Shown in pieces: positions 21,945 to 35,409 of a DNA stretch of 64,000 bases. Origin of the DNA: Scylla paramamosain. Taxonomy: Eukaryota > Arthropoda > Malacostraca > Decapoda > Portunidae. Both the position numbers and the translations under genes were made by a program. Where the stretch lies: assembly GCF_035594125.1 (NCBI RefSeq), contig NW_026973672.1, positions 1,880,001-1,944,000 on the forward strand. The letters are read 5' to 3'. Each line of letters starts with the position of its first letter. Position 1 is the stretch's first letter. A model generated the notes under the pieces. The model had not been told where the DNA came from. It was given only the letters and a program-made list of their open reading frames with translations, and ran no database searches.

Positions 21945-23790
21945 CAGGGGAGATTCGGCCGTAGTCAGGACTGGCCAGGGGAGATTCGGTCGTCGTCAGG
22001 ATTGGCCAGGAGAGGTTCAGTCGTTGTCAAGATTGGCCAGGGGAGATTTGGCCGTCGTCAGGGTTGTCCATTAGAGATTCAGTCGTCATCAGGATTGGCC
22101 AGGGGAGATTTGGCCATCACCAGGGTTGTCCATTAGAGATTCAGTCATCATCAGAATTGGCCAAGGGAGATTTCACCGTCGCCAAGATTGTTCATTAGAG
22201 ATTCAGTCGTCGTCAGGATTGGCCAGGGAAGGTTCAGTCGTCTCAGGATTGGCCAGGGGAGATTTGGCCGTCGCCAGGGTTGTCCATTAGAGATTCAGTC
22301 GTCATCAGGATTGGCCAGGGGAGATTTGACCATTGCCAGGGTTGTCCATTAAAAATTCGGTCATCGTCAGGATTGGCCAGGGGAGATTTGGCCGTTTCCA
22401 GGGTTGTCCATTAGATATTCAGTCGTCTTCAGGATTGGCCAGGGGAAGATTTGGCCGTCGCCAGGATTATCCATTAGAGATTCAGTCGTCATCAGGATTG
22501 GCCAGGGGAGATTTGGCCGTTGCCAGGGTTGTCCATTAGATATTCAGTCGTCATCAGGATTGGCCAGGGGAGATTTGGCCGTTTCCAGGGTTGTCCATTA
22601 GATATTCAGTCGTCTTCAGGATTGGCCAGGGGAAGATTTGGCCGTCGCCAGGATTATCCATTAGAGATTCAGTCGTCATCAGGATTGGCCAGGGGAGATT
22701 TGGCCGTTGCCAGGGTTGTCCATTAAAAATTCGGTTGTTGTCAGGATTGGCCAGGGGAGATTTGGCAGTGGCCAGGGTTGTCTATTAGAGATTCAGTCGC
22801 CGTCAGGATTGGCCAGAGGAGATTTGGCCATCGCCAGGGTTGTCCATTAGAGATTCAGTAGATTTGGCCGTTGCCAGGGTTGTCCATTAGATATTCAGTT
22901 GTCATCAGGATTGGCCAGGGGAGATTTGGCCGTTGCCAGGGTTGTCCATTACAGATTCGTTCGTCGTCAGGATTGGCCAAGGAAGATTTGGCCGTTGCCA
23001 GGATTGTCCATTACAGATTCGGTCGTCGTCAGGATTGGCCAGGGGAGATTTGGCCGTCGCCAGGGTTGTCCATTAGAGATTCAGTTGTCATCAGGATTGG
23101 CCAGGGGAGATTTGGCCGTTGCCAGGGTTGTCCATTAGAGATTCAGTTGTCATCAGGATTGGCCAGGGGAGATTTGGCCGTTGCCAGGGTTGTCCATTAG
23201 AGATTCAGTTGTCATCAGGATTGGCCAGGGGAGATTTGGCCGTTGCCAGGGTTGTCCATTACAGATTCGGTCGTCGTCAGGATTGGCCAGGGGAGATTTG
23301 GCCGTCGCCAGGGTTGTCCATTAGAGATTCGGTCGTTGTCAGGATTGGCCAGGGGAGATTTGGCTGTTGCCAGGGTTGTCCATTAGATATTCAGTCGTCG
23401 TCAGGATTGGCCAGGGGAGATTTGGCCATCGCCAGGGTTGTCCATTAGAGATTCAGTTGTCATCAGGATTGGCCAGGGGAGATTTGGCCGTTGCCAGGGT
23501 TGTCCATTAGAAATTTGGTCGTCGTCAGGATTGGCCAGGGGAGATTTGGCCATTGCCAGGGTTGTCCATTAGAGATTCGGTCGTCGTTAGGATTGGCCAG
23601 GAGAGGTACAGTCGTCATCAGGGTTGGCCAGGAAAGATTTGGCCGTCGCCAGGATTGTCCATTAGAGATTCAGTCGTCGTCAAGATTGGCCAGGAGAGAT
23701 TTGACCTTGGGTGATTCGGTCGCCATCAGGATTGGCCAAGGAATCGTCAGGATTGGCCAGGGGAGATATGGCCAGGATAGGTCATGTCAG
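21945..23790. repeat. 62-bp minisatellite, about 30 units, with a 187-bp higher-order repeat
   Basis: The unit has the blocks GATTGGCCAGGGGAGATTTG, GCCGTCGCCAGGGTTGTCCA and TTAGAGATTCAGTCGTCATC. Typical spacing is 62 bp; some units have one extra base. Between about 22333 and 22790 a three-unit block repeats with a 187-bp period, marked by a shared variant (GGGGAAGATTTGG and CCAGGATTATCC). The ends (21945-22060 and 23580-23790) are more diverged, as expected for an array growing from the middle. The 62-bp period shifts the reading frame each unit, so it is unlikely to be coding on the + strand. Confidence 0.95.
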
Positions 23791-23800
23791 GTCAGTTGTC

Positions 23801-24253
23801 TCAGCCAATGGGTTCTGTTTGTTTCATCATCAGGAACAGTCCGAAGGAGTCATCTTCTTCGAACTGCCCCGCAATAAAGTGGACAGCGGAGGGTTCCTCA
23901 CCGTATAGTTCGCCAATGACGAACTGAACGACGAGCGATTCTCCATCGTAATATTCTCCAGTGTAATATTCGCCTAGATGATATTCGCCAGTGGGAGACT
24001 GGCCATTAATCTCAGGCATAGGAATTTTGGCCAATGGTGCTTTGGCCATGGGAACCCTCTGGACAGGGTGCTCCAGCACGGGCGAGGCGCCCTGCCCCTG
24101 TGCTGCTTTTCGTTTGGCGGCCCACCGCCGAGCCTGCTCCCGGCCCCACCGGGCGGCTTCGGCCCGGCACCGAGCCACTCGTTCTTGTACCTTAGTGTGT
24201 TGCACGTTGCTGTAATCGAATTTCTCGCCGTATAGAACCATTTTCAATCTCAA
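23801..24253 (-). CDS. Hypothetical protein, 150 residues, with Tyr-Glu-Gly-rich tail
   Basis: Open minus-strand frame starting MRLKMVLYGEKFDY (a second Met at residue 5) and ending at the edge of the 62-bp minisatellite. Residues about 20-52 are basic and Ala-rich (ERVARCRAEAARWGREQARR), probably helical. From residue 70 the sequence turns into short imperfect repeats (LGEYYTGEYYDGES) whose DNA resembles the minisatellite unit (compare INGQSPTG with GNGQISPGQ from the unit's complement). I recognise no family. It could be one exon of a host gene whose 3' end has become a minisatellite, or chance. The flanking DNA is GC-rich compared with the AT-rich surroundings. Confidence 0.3.
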   Translation of the reverse strand: MRLKMVLYGEKFDYSNVQHTKVQERVARCRAEAARWGREQARRWAAKRKAAQGQGASPVLEHPVQRVPMAKAPLAKIPMPEINGQSPTGEYHLGEYYTGEYYDGESLVVQFVIGELYGEEPSAVHFIAGQFEEDDSFGLFLMMKQTEPIG

Positions 24254-25394
<1,141 letters not shown>

Positions 25395-25511
25395 GAATGA
25401 ATAACAATAAATAAATGATAGATTAAAAAAATAATAATCAATATTTTAAAAAAGAATGAAAAGAAAGTGCGGAGTGACACGTGAGAACATGTTGCGCTGC
25501 AGTGAGGAATT

Positions 25512-25744
25512 GCAGTGAACGGAAACTTCACATCTCATCTCTAGTTAAAACAGGTTCTATGAACTTAGGTGTTCTGCCAGTCTCTGCCAGTTTTTTCTCC
25601 CCACCCCCTTACCAGCAGCTCACTCTGTACAGGGGCCTTATCCGCCTATGTATAGAGTATGCTTCACATGTATAGGGGGTTACACATATACTCGTACGAT
25701 TCTTTTAGACAAAGTGGAATCAGATGTTTTTTGTCATAGCAACT

Positions 25745-25823
<79 letters not shown>

Positions 25824-26180
25824 ATGTTGTATCTCTTGCTATCTTCTACCGCTATTTTTATGCTAACTGCTCTTCTGATCGTGCTAACTGCATGCCTCCC
25901 CTCCTCCCACGGCTTCGCCGTCCACCTCTCTAATGCATGCAAGAGTTAACCAGTATTCTCTATCATTCATCCCTTTCTCCGGTAAACTCTGGAACTCCCT
26001 TTCTACTTCTGTATTTCCTCCTTCCTATTTTCAAGCGGGAGATTTTAAGACACTTATCCTTTAATTTTTGAAGACCACTTTTTGACTGCTCGGAGACCGG
26101 CACCTCAGTGGCGTTTTTTAATTATAATCTTGTTGTCCTTGGCTGGTGCCCCTCCTTCATAAAAAAAAAAAAAAAAAATA
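25512..26180 (+). mobile_element. Family B LINE 3' part, disrupted by an internal (CT)n expansion
   Basis: Starts at the LHISSL codons (GGAAACTTCACATCTC, 25519) and runs to the 3' signature and poly-A near 26160-26180. Where other copies read CAGCCTCTCTCTCACCGCCG, this copy has a 76-bp CT array (25745-25820) flanked by the expected LINE sequence on the right (GCAATGTTGTATCTCT). It is an older, diverged copy with several indels. Confidence 0.85.
25745..25820. repeat. (CT)n array inside a family B LINE
   Basis: Sits at the place of a short CTCTCTCTC run found in the other copies, so it most likely grew from that seed. Confidence 0.95.
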
Positions 26181-26322
26181 TTGTAACGAAAAGGGAGGAA
26201 ACGGACAGAAAGGTGCAGTAGGTGAGAGGGAAGGGAAGGAGAAAGGGAGGGAGGCACGCTGGGTCAACACCTCGCGGCTCTAGTTTCGGGAACGCGAATT
26301 TACTCAACCTTCACGAATACTG

Positions 26323-26324
<2 letters not shown>

Positions 26325-26376
<52 letters not shown>
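26325..26376. repeat. (GT)n microsatellite
   Basis: About 26 GT units. Confidence 0.97.
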
Positions 26377-26378
<2 letters not shown>

Positions 26379-27750
26379 CTGTGCCACTTTTGCACTTCCA
26401 GTCTCAAGCATGTTTACAAGCAACTTTCCTTCAAATTGCTTTCTGTTTGATCAATTCATACGTTAAATATTACAGCGTCAATTCTAATTATCTCATGTCC
26501 ACTCATCGACTTGCTTGCTTTTTATTCCGTGATTTCTGCTTCCATTTTCGCCTTTCTGAATAATTGTATCATTCCACTTATTTTTTTTATTTTTTTTCCT
26601 AAACTTATATTGTTCATTTGTCGCATTTTGTTTCCTTCTTCCGGGATGACGTGACTGACCTTTCCGGGATCATCTCAGGCCTGCAGGTCGTCATGGCAAC
26701 GGACACTTACTGACCATCATGAACTCTGATCAATTTGTTATCCACGCAAAGAGAACGGAAAAAAAAAAAAAAATGAAAAGGGAAAATACTGATATTCCAG
26801 CTTACACTTGCAAATGTCCCTACGTGTTGAAAACAAGTAGATTATAGATTATACTACTATTTGTTTATGCATTTATTTTCTTAAAAAGAGAATTATATGA
26901 AAAACTGAATGCTTCACATTCCTTACGTAATTAACTAAACTAAATAAAAAAAAAACACTACATTTATGTTCACGACAATACTGTTGTTATTAGTTATGGA
27001 AATGAAAATATCACATCACGTCCAAGTGACTGAACAAACAGAGCCAAACAGGCGGTGATATAACATGGAGCTGAGAACACAACAACAATTAATGACCGTT
27101 CACTTGAGGAAGGCAGTATTAGGAGAGGATAACAGCGCTGAGTAAATTCTACCAGGATGGCTGAAGTCAGTAATTGTCTCGGTGCTATCACAACACATAA
27201 TTTCACCATTATCCCAAACCTGGGTGATGATGGTGCTGCCTCCCACGCTGTTGGTCAAGGAAATCCTCTCCTTGAATAGTAAGAAAGCCGACAAAACAAC
27301 AAGGAACACCAGACAAAAATAAAACAAGACTCATTTCACAGTGTCATTCTAATCCCTGTCAAAATGCAGTGCAGATAACGCCAGCGGAGGATACAGCCTC
27401 GCCCACACGTTCTCGTATATCCCTTGAAAGACGACCCATACCCTGACGACACGCCCGCACCACTGACGCCGCAGCCGCGCACCAAGTAAGGGAGGCCGGG
27501 GTAAGCTGGCAGCATGCAGCCACGTTAGAACTTAGAAGGTCGCATTATTTGATTGGAGTGAGAAAAGTTTAATTTTTGTGCTGGTGAGTAAATTTTCAGT
27601 GATATTGTTTGTTGTCACATGCATGTAGTTACAGATGACTGATATTTATTTTAGCCATGATCTGTCTCAGGGTTCAAGGACTGTTTACTCTTGAAACAGA
27701 TCTTAACAGATTTCTTAAATCTGTAGGAAAATCGTTTGTTTCAATTAGTG
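26377..27750. other. No gene recognised
   Basis: Mixed intergenic or intronic DNA. A minus-strand open frame at 27327-27100 has a hydrophobic start but no ATG (it begins at TTG), so I do not call it a gene. The segment 27360-27540 is GC-rich with CpGs. Confidence 0.4.
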
Positions 27751-28157
27751 GTATGGATGGGGCAAGGTGGCACGAAGACAATGGGGCAAATTGCCACACT
27801 ACCAACTATATATGATTAACATTTGTCTTTTTATTACCTGTCCATTTTTATTTTATATTTGATTTATATTTTTGTGATACATGTATGTTGATACATGTAT
27901 GAATTGGCTTACTGAACAAATTTTCATCTTGTATTTTTAGAGATGGTTCTAACATAGAAATGAACTTACTTTCCTCAGTAAGGGAAATATATATTTTTTT
28001 TCCGTTGATTGAACCTAATCTTCATGAAAATTAGCTTTACAGATATCATGCATCTAAACTTACAATGACCTACATTTGATTTGCTATTTACATGTAATGT
28101 ACCAATTTACCCCATAGTGTGTGTCAACTTACCTCTGATATGGGGCATGCTGGCGCA
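27750..28157. repeat. Possible decayed inverted-repeat element (MITE-like)
   Basis: The left end (GGATGGGGCAAGGTGGCACG and GGGGCAAATTGCCACAC, 27757-27800) and the right end (CAATTTACCCCATAGTGTGT and TTACCTCTGATATGGGG, 28101-28145) are imperfect inverted copies over about 45 bp. No coding potential lies between. Similarity between the arms is only moderate, so the call is tentative. Confidence 0.35.
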
Positions 28158-29099
28158 CTTATTATTATTATTATTATTTTTTTTTTCTAAGTGTGAGGAG
28201 TCAGGCGGAGCTAGACGCATCGTGATGTTCAGCTGCCTAGCGTGGGGTTTGATGGGAAGTGTTTGCTTTGGAACGAGAGAGTTTTTGGCGCGGAGCACGG
28301 ACACTTGAGGTGTTGTTTTAGGTGTGGATTGTGTGGCTTTGTCAGCATAGCAGGTATGTGATAGTGTATATCATTGTGAAGATATTGTTGGGCAAAGTAT
28401 TGGATGTTAATGAAATGTAAGGAGCGGAAGAGAGGATGATGAGAGTGCACCATGGGTGTGTTGCAGGAGTTTCACGGTGATGCTTAAGGACCGTAGCCGC
28501 AGTCGTCTTCACCAGTGTGTGCCTGTCTACTGGAGGAGTGGTGTAGTGTGTGGCCATCCTGAGCCCTATCAGTCTGTGGTGACAAGAGGGAGACGCCTGT
28601 CATCACTCAGCAGGGGAAAAAAAGCGTTCGTGTGAACAAAGGTTACCCGTGGTGTCCCTCAACTGCAAATTTTTAGGTGTATAAGTTTCATTTGGTTATT
28701 TCTTTCTTTTTTTTTTGTTGTGAGTTTACACGAGTTGTGTATTGATTTATTTTGATATCCATTAAAGTGTTATTTGTATGTTTTATGTTTGTTTACCCTG
28801 GCAGGAGATTTTTTTTTTTTTTCACTCCAGTGGTGAAATTAAGGTGAGCCCAGGCTGGCTGGTGGGGAGCTGGTACTTCATTACATAAGTAATGCAGAGC
28901 TTTGGTTTGTAATTTTTTTTTTAATTCATGGAAAGTAAGATGAATGTTTTTATCTTTCAATAAAAGCATAAATAAACAAATATTCTTTGTAGTTTTGTTC
29001 CATCACTGAGAATGTACAAAGTGTGCCAACTAGCCCTGGTCTGCCTTGCCGGATTGAAGGGGACGAGAATGAAGGGCTAGCTGAATGAAGCGACATTCT

Positions 29100-29100
<1 letters not shown>
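28158..29100. other. No gene recognised
   Basis: Includes a short (TTA)n plus T run (28163-28188) and GC-moderate DNA at 28190-28640 without a convincing coding frame. A non-coding exon cannot be excluded. Confidence 0.4.

Positions 29101-31232
<2,132 letters not shown>

Positions 31233-31296
<64 letters not shown>
31233..31296. repeat. (CT)n microsatellite
   Basis: About 32 CT units, about 50 bp left of the inverted end of the family B copy at 31344. Confidence 0.97.
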
Positions 31297-31299
<3 letters not shown>

Positions 31300-31343
31300 G
31301 GATACGACGGTAACAATAAAATAACTTATAATGATTATAATAA

Positions 31344-33185
31344 CACTACTGAGCTAGAGATGAGATGTGAAGTTTCTAGTTCAGATTATAGTAGAGGGGG
31401 ACAGTTGAGTGTCATTGAAGAGGCGATAGTTGTCTGGAAGGTTGTGTCGAGTTGATAGATGGAGAAATTGAGTTTTTGAGGCATTGAACAATACCAAGTT
31501 TGCTCTGCCCCAATCAGAGATTTTAGAAAGATCAGAAGTCAAGCGTTCTGTGGCTTCCCTGCGTGAAATGTTTGCCTCCTGAAGGGTTGGACGTCTATGA
31601 AAAGACGTGGAAAAGAGCAGGGTAGTATCATCAGCGTAAGAGTGGATAGGACAAGAAGTTTAGTTTAGAAGATCATTAATGAATAATAAGAAGAGAGTGG
31701 GTGACAGGACAGAACCCTGAGGAACACCACTGTTAATAGATTTAGGAGAAGAACAGTAACCGTTTACCACAGCAGCAATAGAACGGTCAGAAAGGAAACT
31801 TGAGATGAAGTTACAGACAGAAGGATAGAAGCCGTAGGAGGGTAGTTTGGAAATCAAAGCTTTGTGCCAGACTCTATCAAAAGCTTTTGATATGTCCAAG
31901 GCAACAGCAAAAGTTTCACCAAAATCTCTAAAAGAGGATGACCAAAACTCAGTAAGGAAAGCCAGGAGATCACCAGTAGAGCGGCCTTGACGGAACCCAT
32001 ACTGGCGATCAGAGGGAAGGATGTGAAGTGATAGATGTTTAAGAATCTTCCTGTTGAGGATAGATTCAAAAATTTTAGATAGGCAGGAAATTAAAGCAAT
32101 AAGACGGTAGTTTGAGGGATTAGAACGGTCATCCTTTTTAGGAACAGGTTGAATGTAGGCAAACTTCCAGCAAGAAGGAAAGGTAGATGTTGACAGACAG
32201 AGCTGAAAGATTTTGACTAGGCAAGGTGCAAGCACGGAGGCACAGTTTTGGAGAACAATAGGAGGGACTCCATCAGCTCCATAAGCCTTCAGAGGGTTTA
32301 GGCCAGCGAGGGCATGGAAAACATCATTGCAAAGAATTTTAATAGGTGGCATGAAATAGTCAGAGGGTGGAGGAGAGGGAGGAACAAGTCCAGAATCGTC
32401 CAAGGTAGAGTTTTTAGCAAAGGTTTGAGCGAAGAGCTCAGCTTTAGAAACAGATGTGATAGCAGTGGTGCCATCTGGTTGAAATAGAGGAGGGAAAGAA
32501 GAAGAAGTAAAGTTATTGGAGATATTTTTGGCTAGATGCCAGAAGTCACGAGGGGAGTTAGATCTTGAAAGGTTTTGACACTTTCTGTTAATGAAGGAGT
32601 TTTTGGCTAGTTGGAGAACAGACTTGGCATGGTTCCGGGCAGAAATATAAAGTGCATGAGATTCTGGTGATGGAAGGATTCTGGTGATGGAGTATGTTTC
32701 ACATGTCTGGTGATGGAGTATGCTTTACATGTCTGCTCTTCTAGACAGGGTGGAGTCAAAAGCTTTTCGTCTCATCAATGTCTTCAGCCTCTCTCTCACC
32801 GCCGCAATGTTGCATCTCTAGCTGTGTTTTACCGCTATTTTCATGCTAACTGCTCTTCTGATCTTGCTAACTGCATGCCTCCCCTCCTCCTGGGGCCTCG
32901 CTACACAAGACTTTCTTCTTTCTCTCACCCCTATTCTGTCCACCTCTCTAACGCAAGAGTTAACCAGTATTCTCAGTCATTCATCCCTTTCTCTGGTAAA
33001 CTCTGGAACTCCCTGCCTTCTTCTGTATTTCCATCTTTCTATGATTTGAATTCCTTAAAGAGGGAGGTTTCAATTTTTGACCACTGCTTTGACTTTTTTA
33101 TGGGACTGGCATTTCAGTGGGCATTTTTTTTCATTGGATTTTTGTTGCCCTTGGCCAGTGTCCCTCCTACATAAAAAAAAAAAAA
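31344..33185. mobile_element. Family B LINE with 5' inversion (twin-priming structure)
   Basis: The left segment (31344-32680) is minus-oriented and covers linker and RT up to LHISSLA. The right segment (about 32690-33185) is plus-oriented, begins at MEYA-HVC and runs to the 3' signature and poly-A. The two segments together make one element with only about 100 bp of coding sequence missing at the switch (the region from AKTASMKLG to KGLIRP). Short repeats of TCTGGTGATGGA mark the junction at 32660-32735. This is the arrangement expected from twin priming during LINE insertion. Confidence 0.85.
31660..32403 (-). pseudogene. RT domain of the inverted family B segment
   Basis: Open for 247 codons: NPLKAYGADGVPPIVLQN, NPSNYRLIALISCLSK, VALDISKAFDRVWHKAL (first catalytic Asp) and SGVPQGSVLSPTLFLLFIND. 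It stops at 31660 just before the YADD block, because TAA replaces a sense codon after DLLN. The preceding region 32660-32403 encodes the linker (SARNHAKSVLQLAKNSF). It is only a part of the LINE polyprotein and not functional on its own. Confidence 0.8.
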
Positions 33186-33537
33186 AAAAATAAATAAATA
33201 GATAAGTAAAAGAGGCCTGTATGAATAGAAGACTGAACCTTGTGGAAAAGACTAATGAAGTTCAGTGAACATATGAACATGAAAAAAAAGTTCGTCCGAG
33301 ACAGTGACATTGAATACGTTCAGATTGTGTTGTATAATGTAAAGTAATGTGAAGTGGACACTGTGTGTGTCTCTACCATAGTTACCCAAAGTTGTATCTG
33401 TCGTCTGGCCAGACTTGAATTTCATATCACGGATAAACAACGCCTCAAAATGCATATGTGCATAGAAACAGAACATTTTCCACATAAAATAACCTGCACC
33501 TTCACCTCTGACAATATCTGCACAAACTCGTGTTACA

Positions 33538-33659
<122 letters not shown>

Positions 33660-33759
33660 GTAAGAGGTGGGGAGGGATACGTGTGGAGCTCGCACGATCA
33701 CGTCACCGCACGTCACACAACATGGAACTTTCCTTGGTCCATCTATTCTCACCCTTCTC

Positions 33760-34290
33760 ACTAGATGCCAGTTAGGCTATAAGCCTGTCAGCTCGATTAC
33801 ATCCAGACAATACTCCCCCATCCGTCTCGGTCTTCATATTCTCTGTCCTCCATCACCTCGACCATTGTCTTTCCTCTTCTATTAAGGCTCTCTTCAATAC
33901 CTTGCTTCCATCTCTTCTTTGGTCTCCCTCGTGGTCGCTTGCCTCTTGGTATCCACTCCATATATTTCTTAGCATGCCGATCTTCTTCCATTCTCTTAAC
34001 ATGTCCAGACCATCTCAGTCTTGCTCTATCAGCATCCTCCAGTAGCGGCGTCACTCCCAACTCTTCTCTTATTTGAACATTTCTCATCTTGTCCCTTCTT
34101 GTAACACCCCTGATTATTGAGCACTCGCATTTCGGCTGCCTGAATCTTCGATTCTAGTTTTGTAGTTAAAGTCCACCACCATTCAGCACCATATAACAGG
34201 ATTGGTATAACAAGTGTATTGTAAACTATTAATTTGCATTTTGTAGGCACATGTTTATCTTTTAGTATTGGATACATCTATTGCCATGGA
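33760..34290 (-). mobile_element. RTE-like LINE 3' end, minus strand
   Basis: The minus strand encodes the C-terminus of an endonuclease-RT of RTE type: KLIVYNTLVIPILLYGAE, TTKLESKIQAAEMRVL, then after a shift RNVQIREELGVTPLLEDADR, RLRWSGHVKRMEEDR and GKRPRGRPKKRWKQGIEESL. The frame closes near 33797 and the element seems to end around 33760 (CGAGCTGACAGGCTTATAGC). The upstream RT is missing (5' truncated at about 34290). One frameshift near 34090 was seen. Confidence 0.8.
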
Positions 34291-34954
34291 TAAATATAAC
34301 CAGCATTGCCTACATCATACTATCTATTTATTTTTCATAGTTACTCTCTTTATCTCTCTAATGTATTTCAGCACACATTATTCTAAGCTATAAAGAGAGT
34401 TTTTCTTGTCTTATTTATGAAATTAAAGAACTATAACCAAGAATATAATGAATTGCCCTACGCTGGAACAACGGTACCGGGGAGGAAAGTCGATTCACGC
34501 AGCGAGAGGAGAACCAGTACGAGAGGAATTCACAAACTCCTGGTAGAAAGTCAAGGGCACAACATGTGAGTGAAGGTTAATGGAAGGTCACTTGACTTTT
34601 GTGTGTTTAGTTTTCGATAAAAATACTCATTTCATCTCCGTGTAGGAAGTCAGACTGTGGGAGAGTGAAGGACCCAGAGAAGGAGGGAGAGGGACAGGGT
34701 AGATTACTCGATTTTTACCCTCAGATTTTCACCAAATATACTTGCGTCAAGCTAGGGATGTCCTCCTGTTTGTCAACCGTAATCTCAATACGAGCGCCCG
34801 GCAACTGAGTGAGCTGTGTTGCCTAAGCACGTCTTGTGCCTGTCAGGAATACTAAGGCAGGATAGGAACCATGCAGTGGTGAGGCTCAGATGTGCTGATG
34901 CATTAAACCATCTCACACCAAAGTAAGAGCAAGAATGGAAGTAATTGGGTTATA

Positions 34955-34955
<1 letters not shown>
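34291..34955. other. No gene recognised
   Basis: Non-repetitive DNA. No coding frame of note. Confidence 0.4.
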
Positions 34956-35005
<50 letters not shown>

Positions 35006-35080
35006 CATTATTATTATTATTATCACCATTATTATCATCATCACCAATATTATTTGTTATAGCAATACTGTCATCAACAA

Positions 35081-35105
<25 letters not shown>
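34956..35105. repeat. (ATT)n and (CA)n microsatellites
   Basis: An ATT/ATC-rich run (34956-35052) and a CA array (35079-35105). Confidence 0.95.
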
Positions 35106-35115
<10 letters not shown>

Positions 35116-35409
35116 TATGATCATCATCAGTATCACCACTCGTCATTAAATATAAAATATTTCCTTGAAGTTCATACGGCTTCCGTGTCAGCACTCTGTC
35201 TCTTTGTGCAGGACGCCTTGCTGAGGTGATTACCTGACACGAAAGGACTGAGTCCACAAACTTTCTCCAATCGTTAAGTTTGTAAGCCTTGATTCAACTC
35301 AGGTTAACCGTAGTACACAATTTCACGGGCCCTGTGGGAACTGACAACTCTCGTTCATCATGTTCCTTTAAATCTACTCGAGTGATCAAGCTCTCATATA
35401 AAAGGAGCG

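Noticed and set aside
21945..23790. CRISPR-like array
   Set aside because: No distinct spacers; whole units are repeated, and the genome is eukaryotic.
22333..23877. Series of 65-128 codon + strand frames of GLARGDLAVARVV type
   Set aside because: All three frames of a 62-bp minisatellite are partly open; the period is not a multiple of three and no single frame persists.
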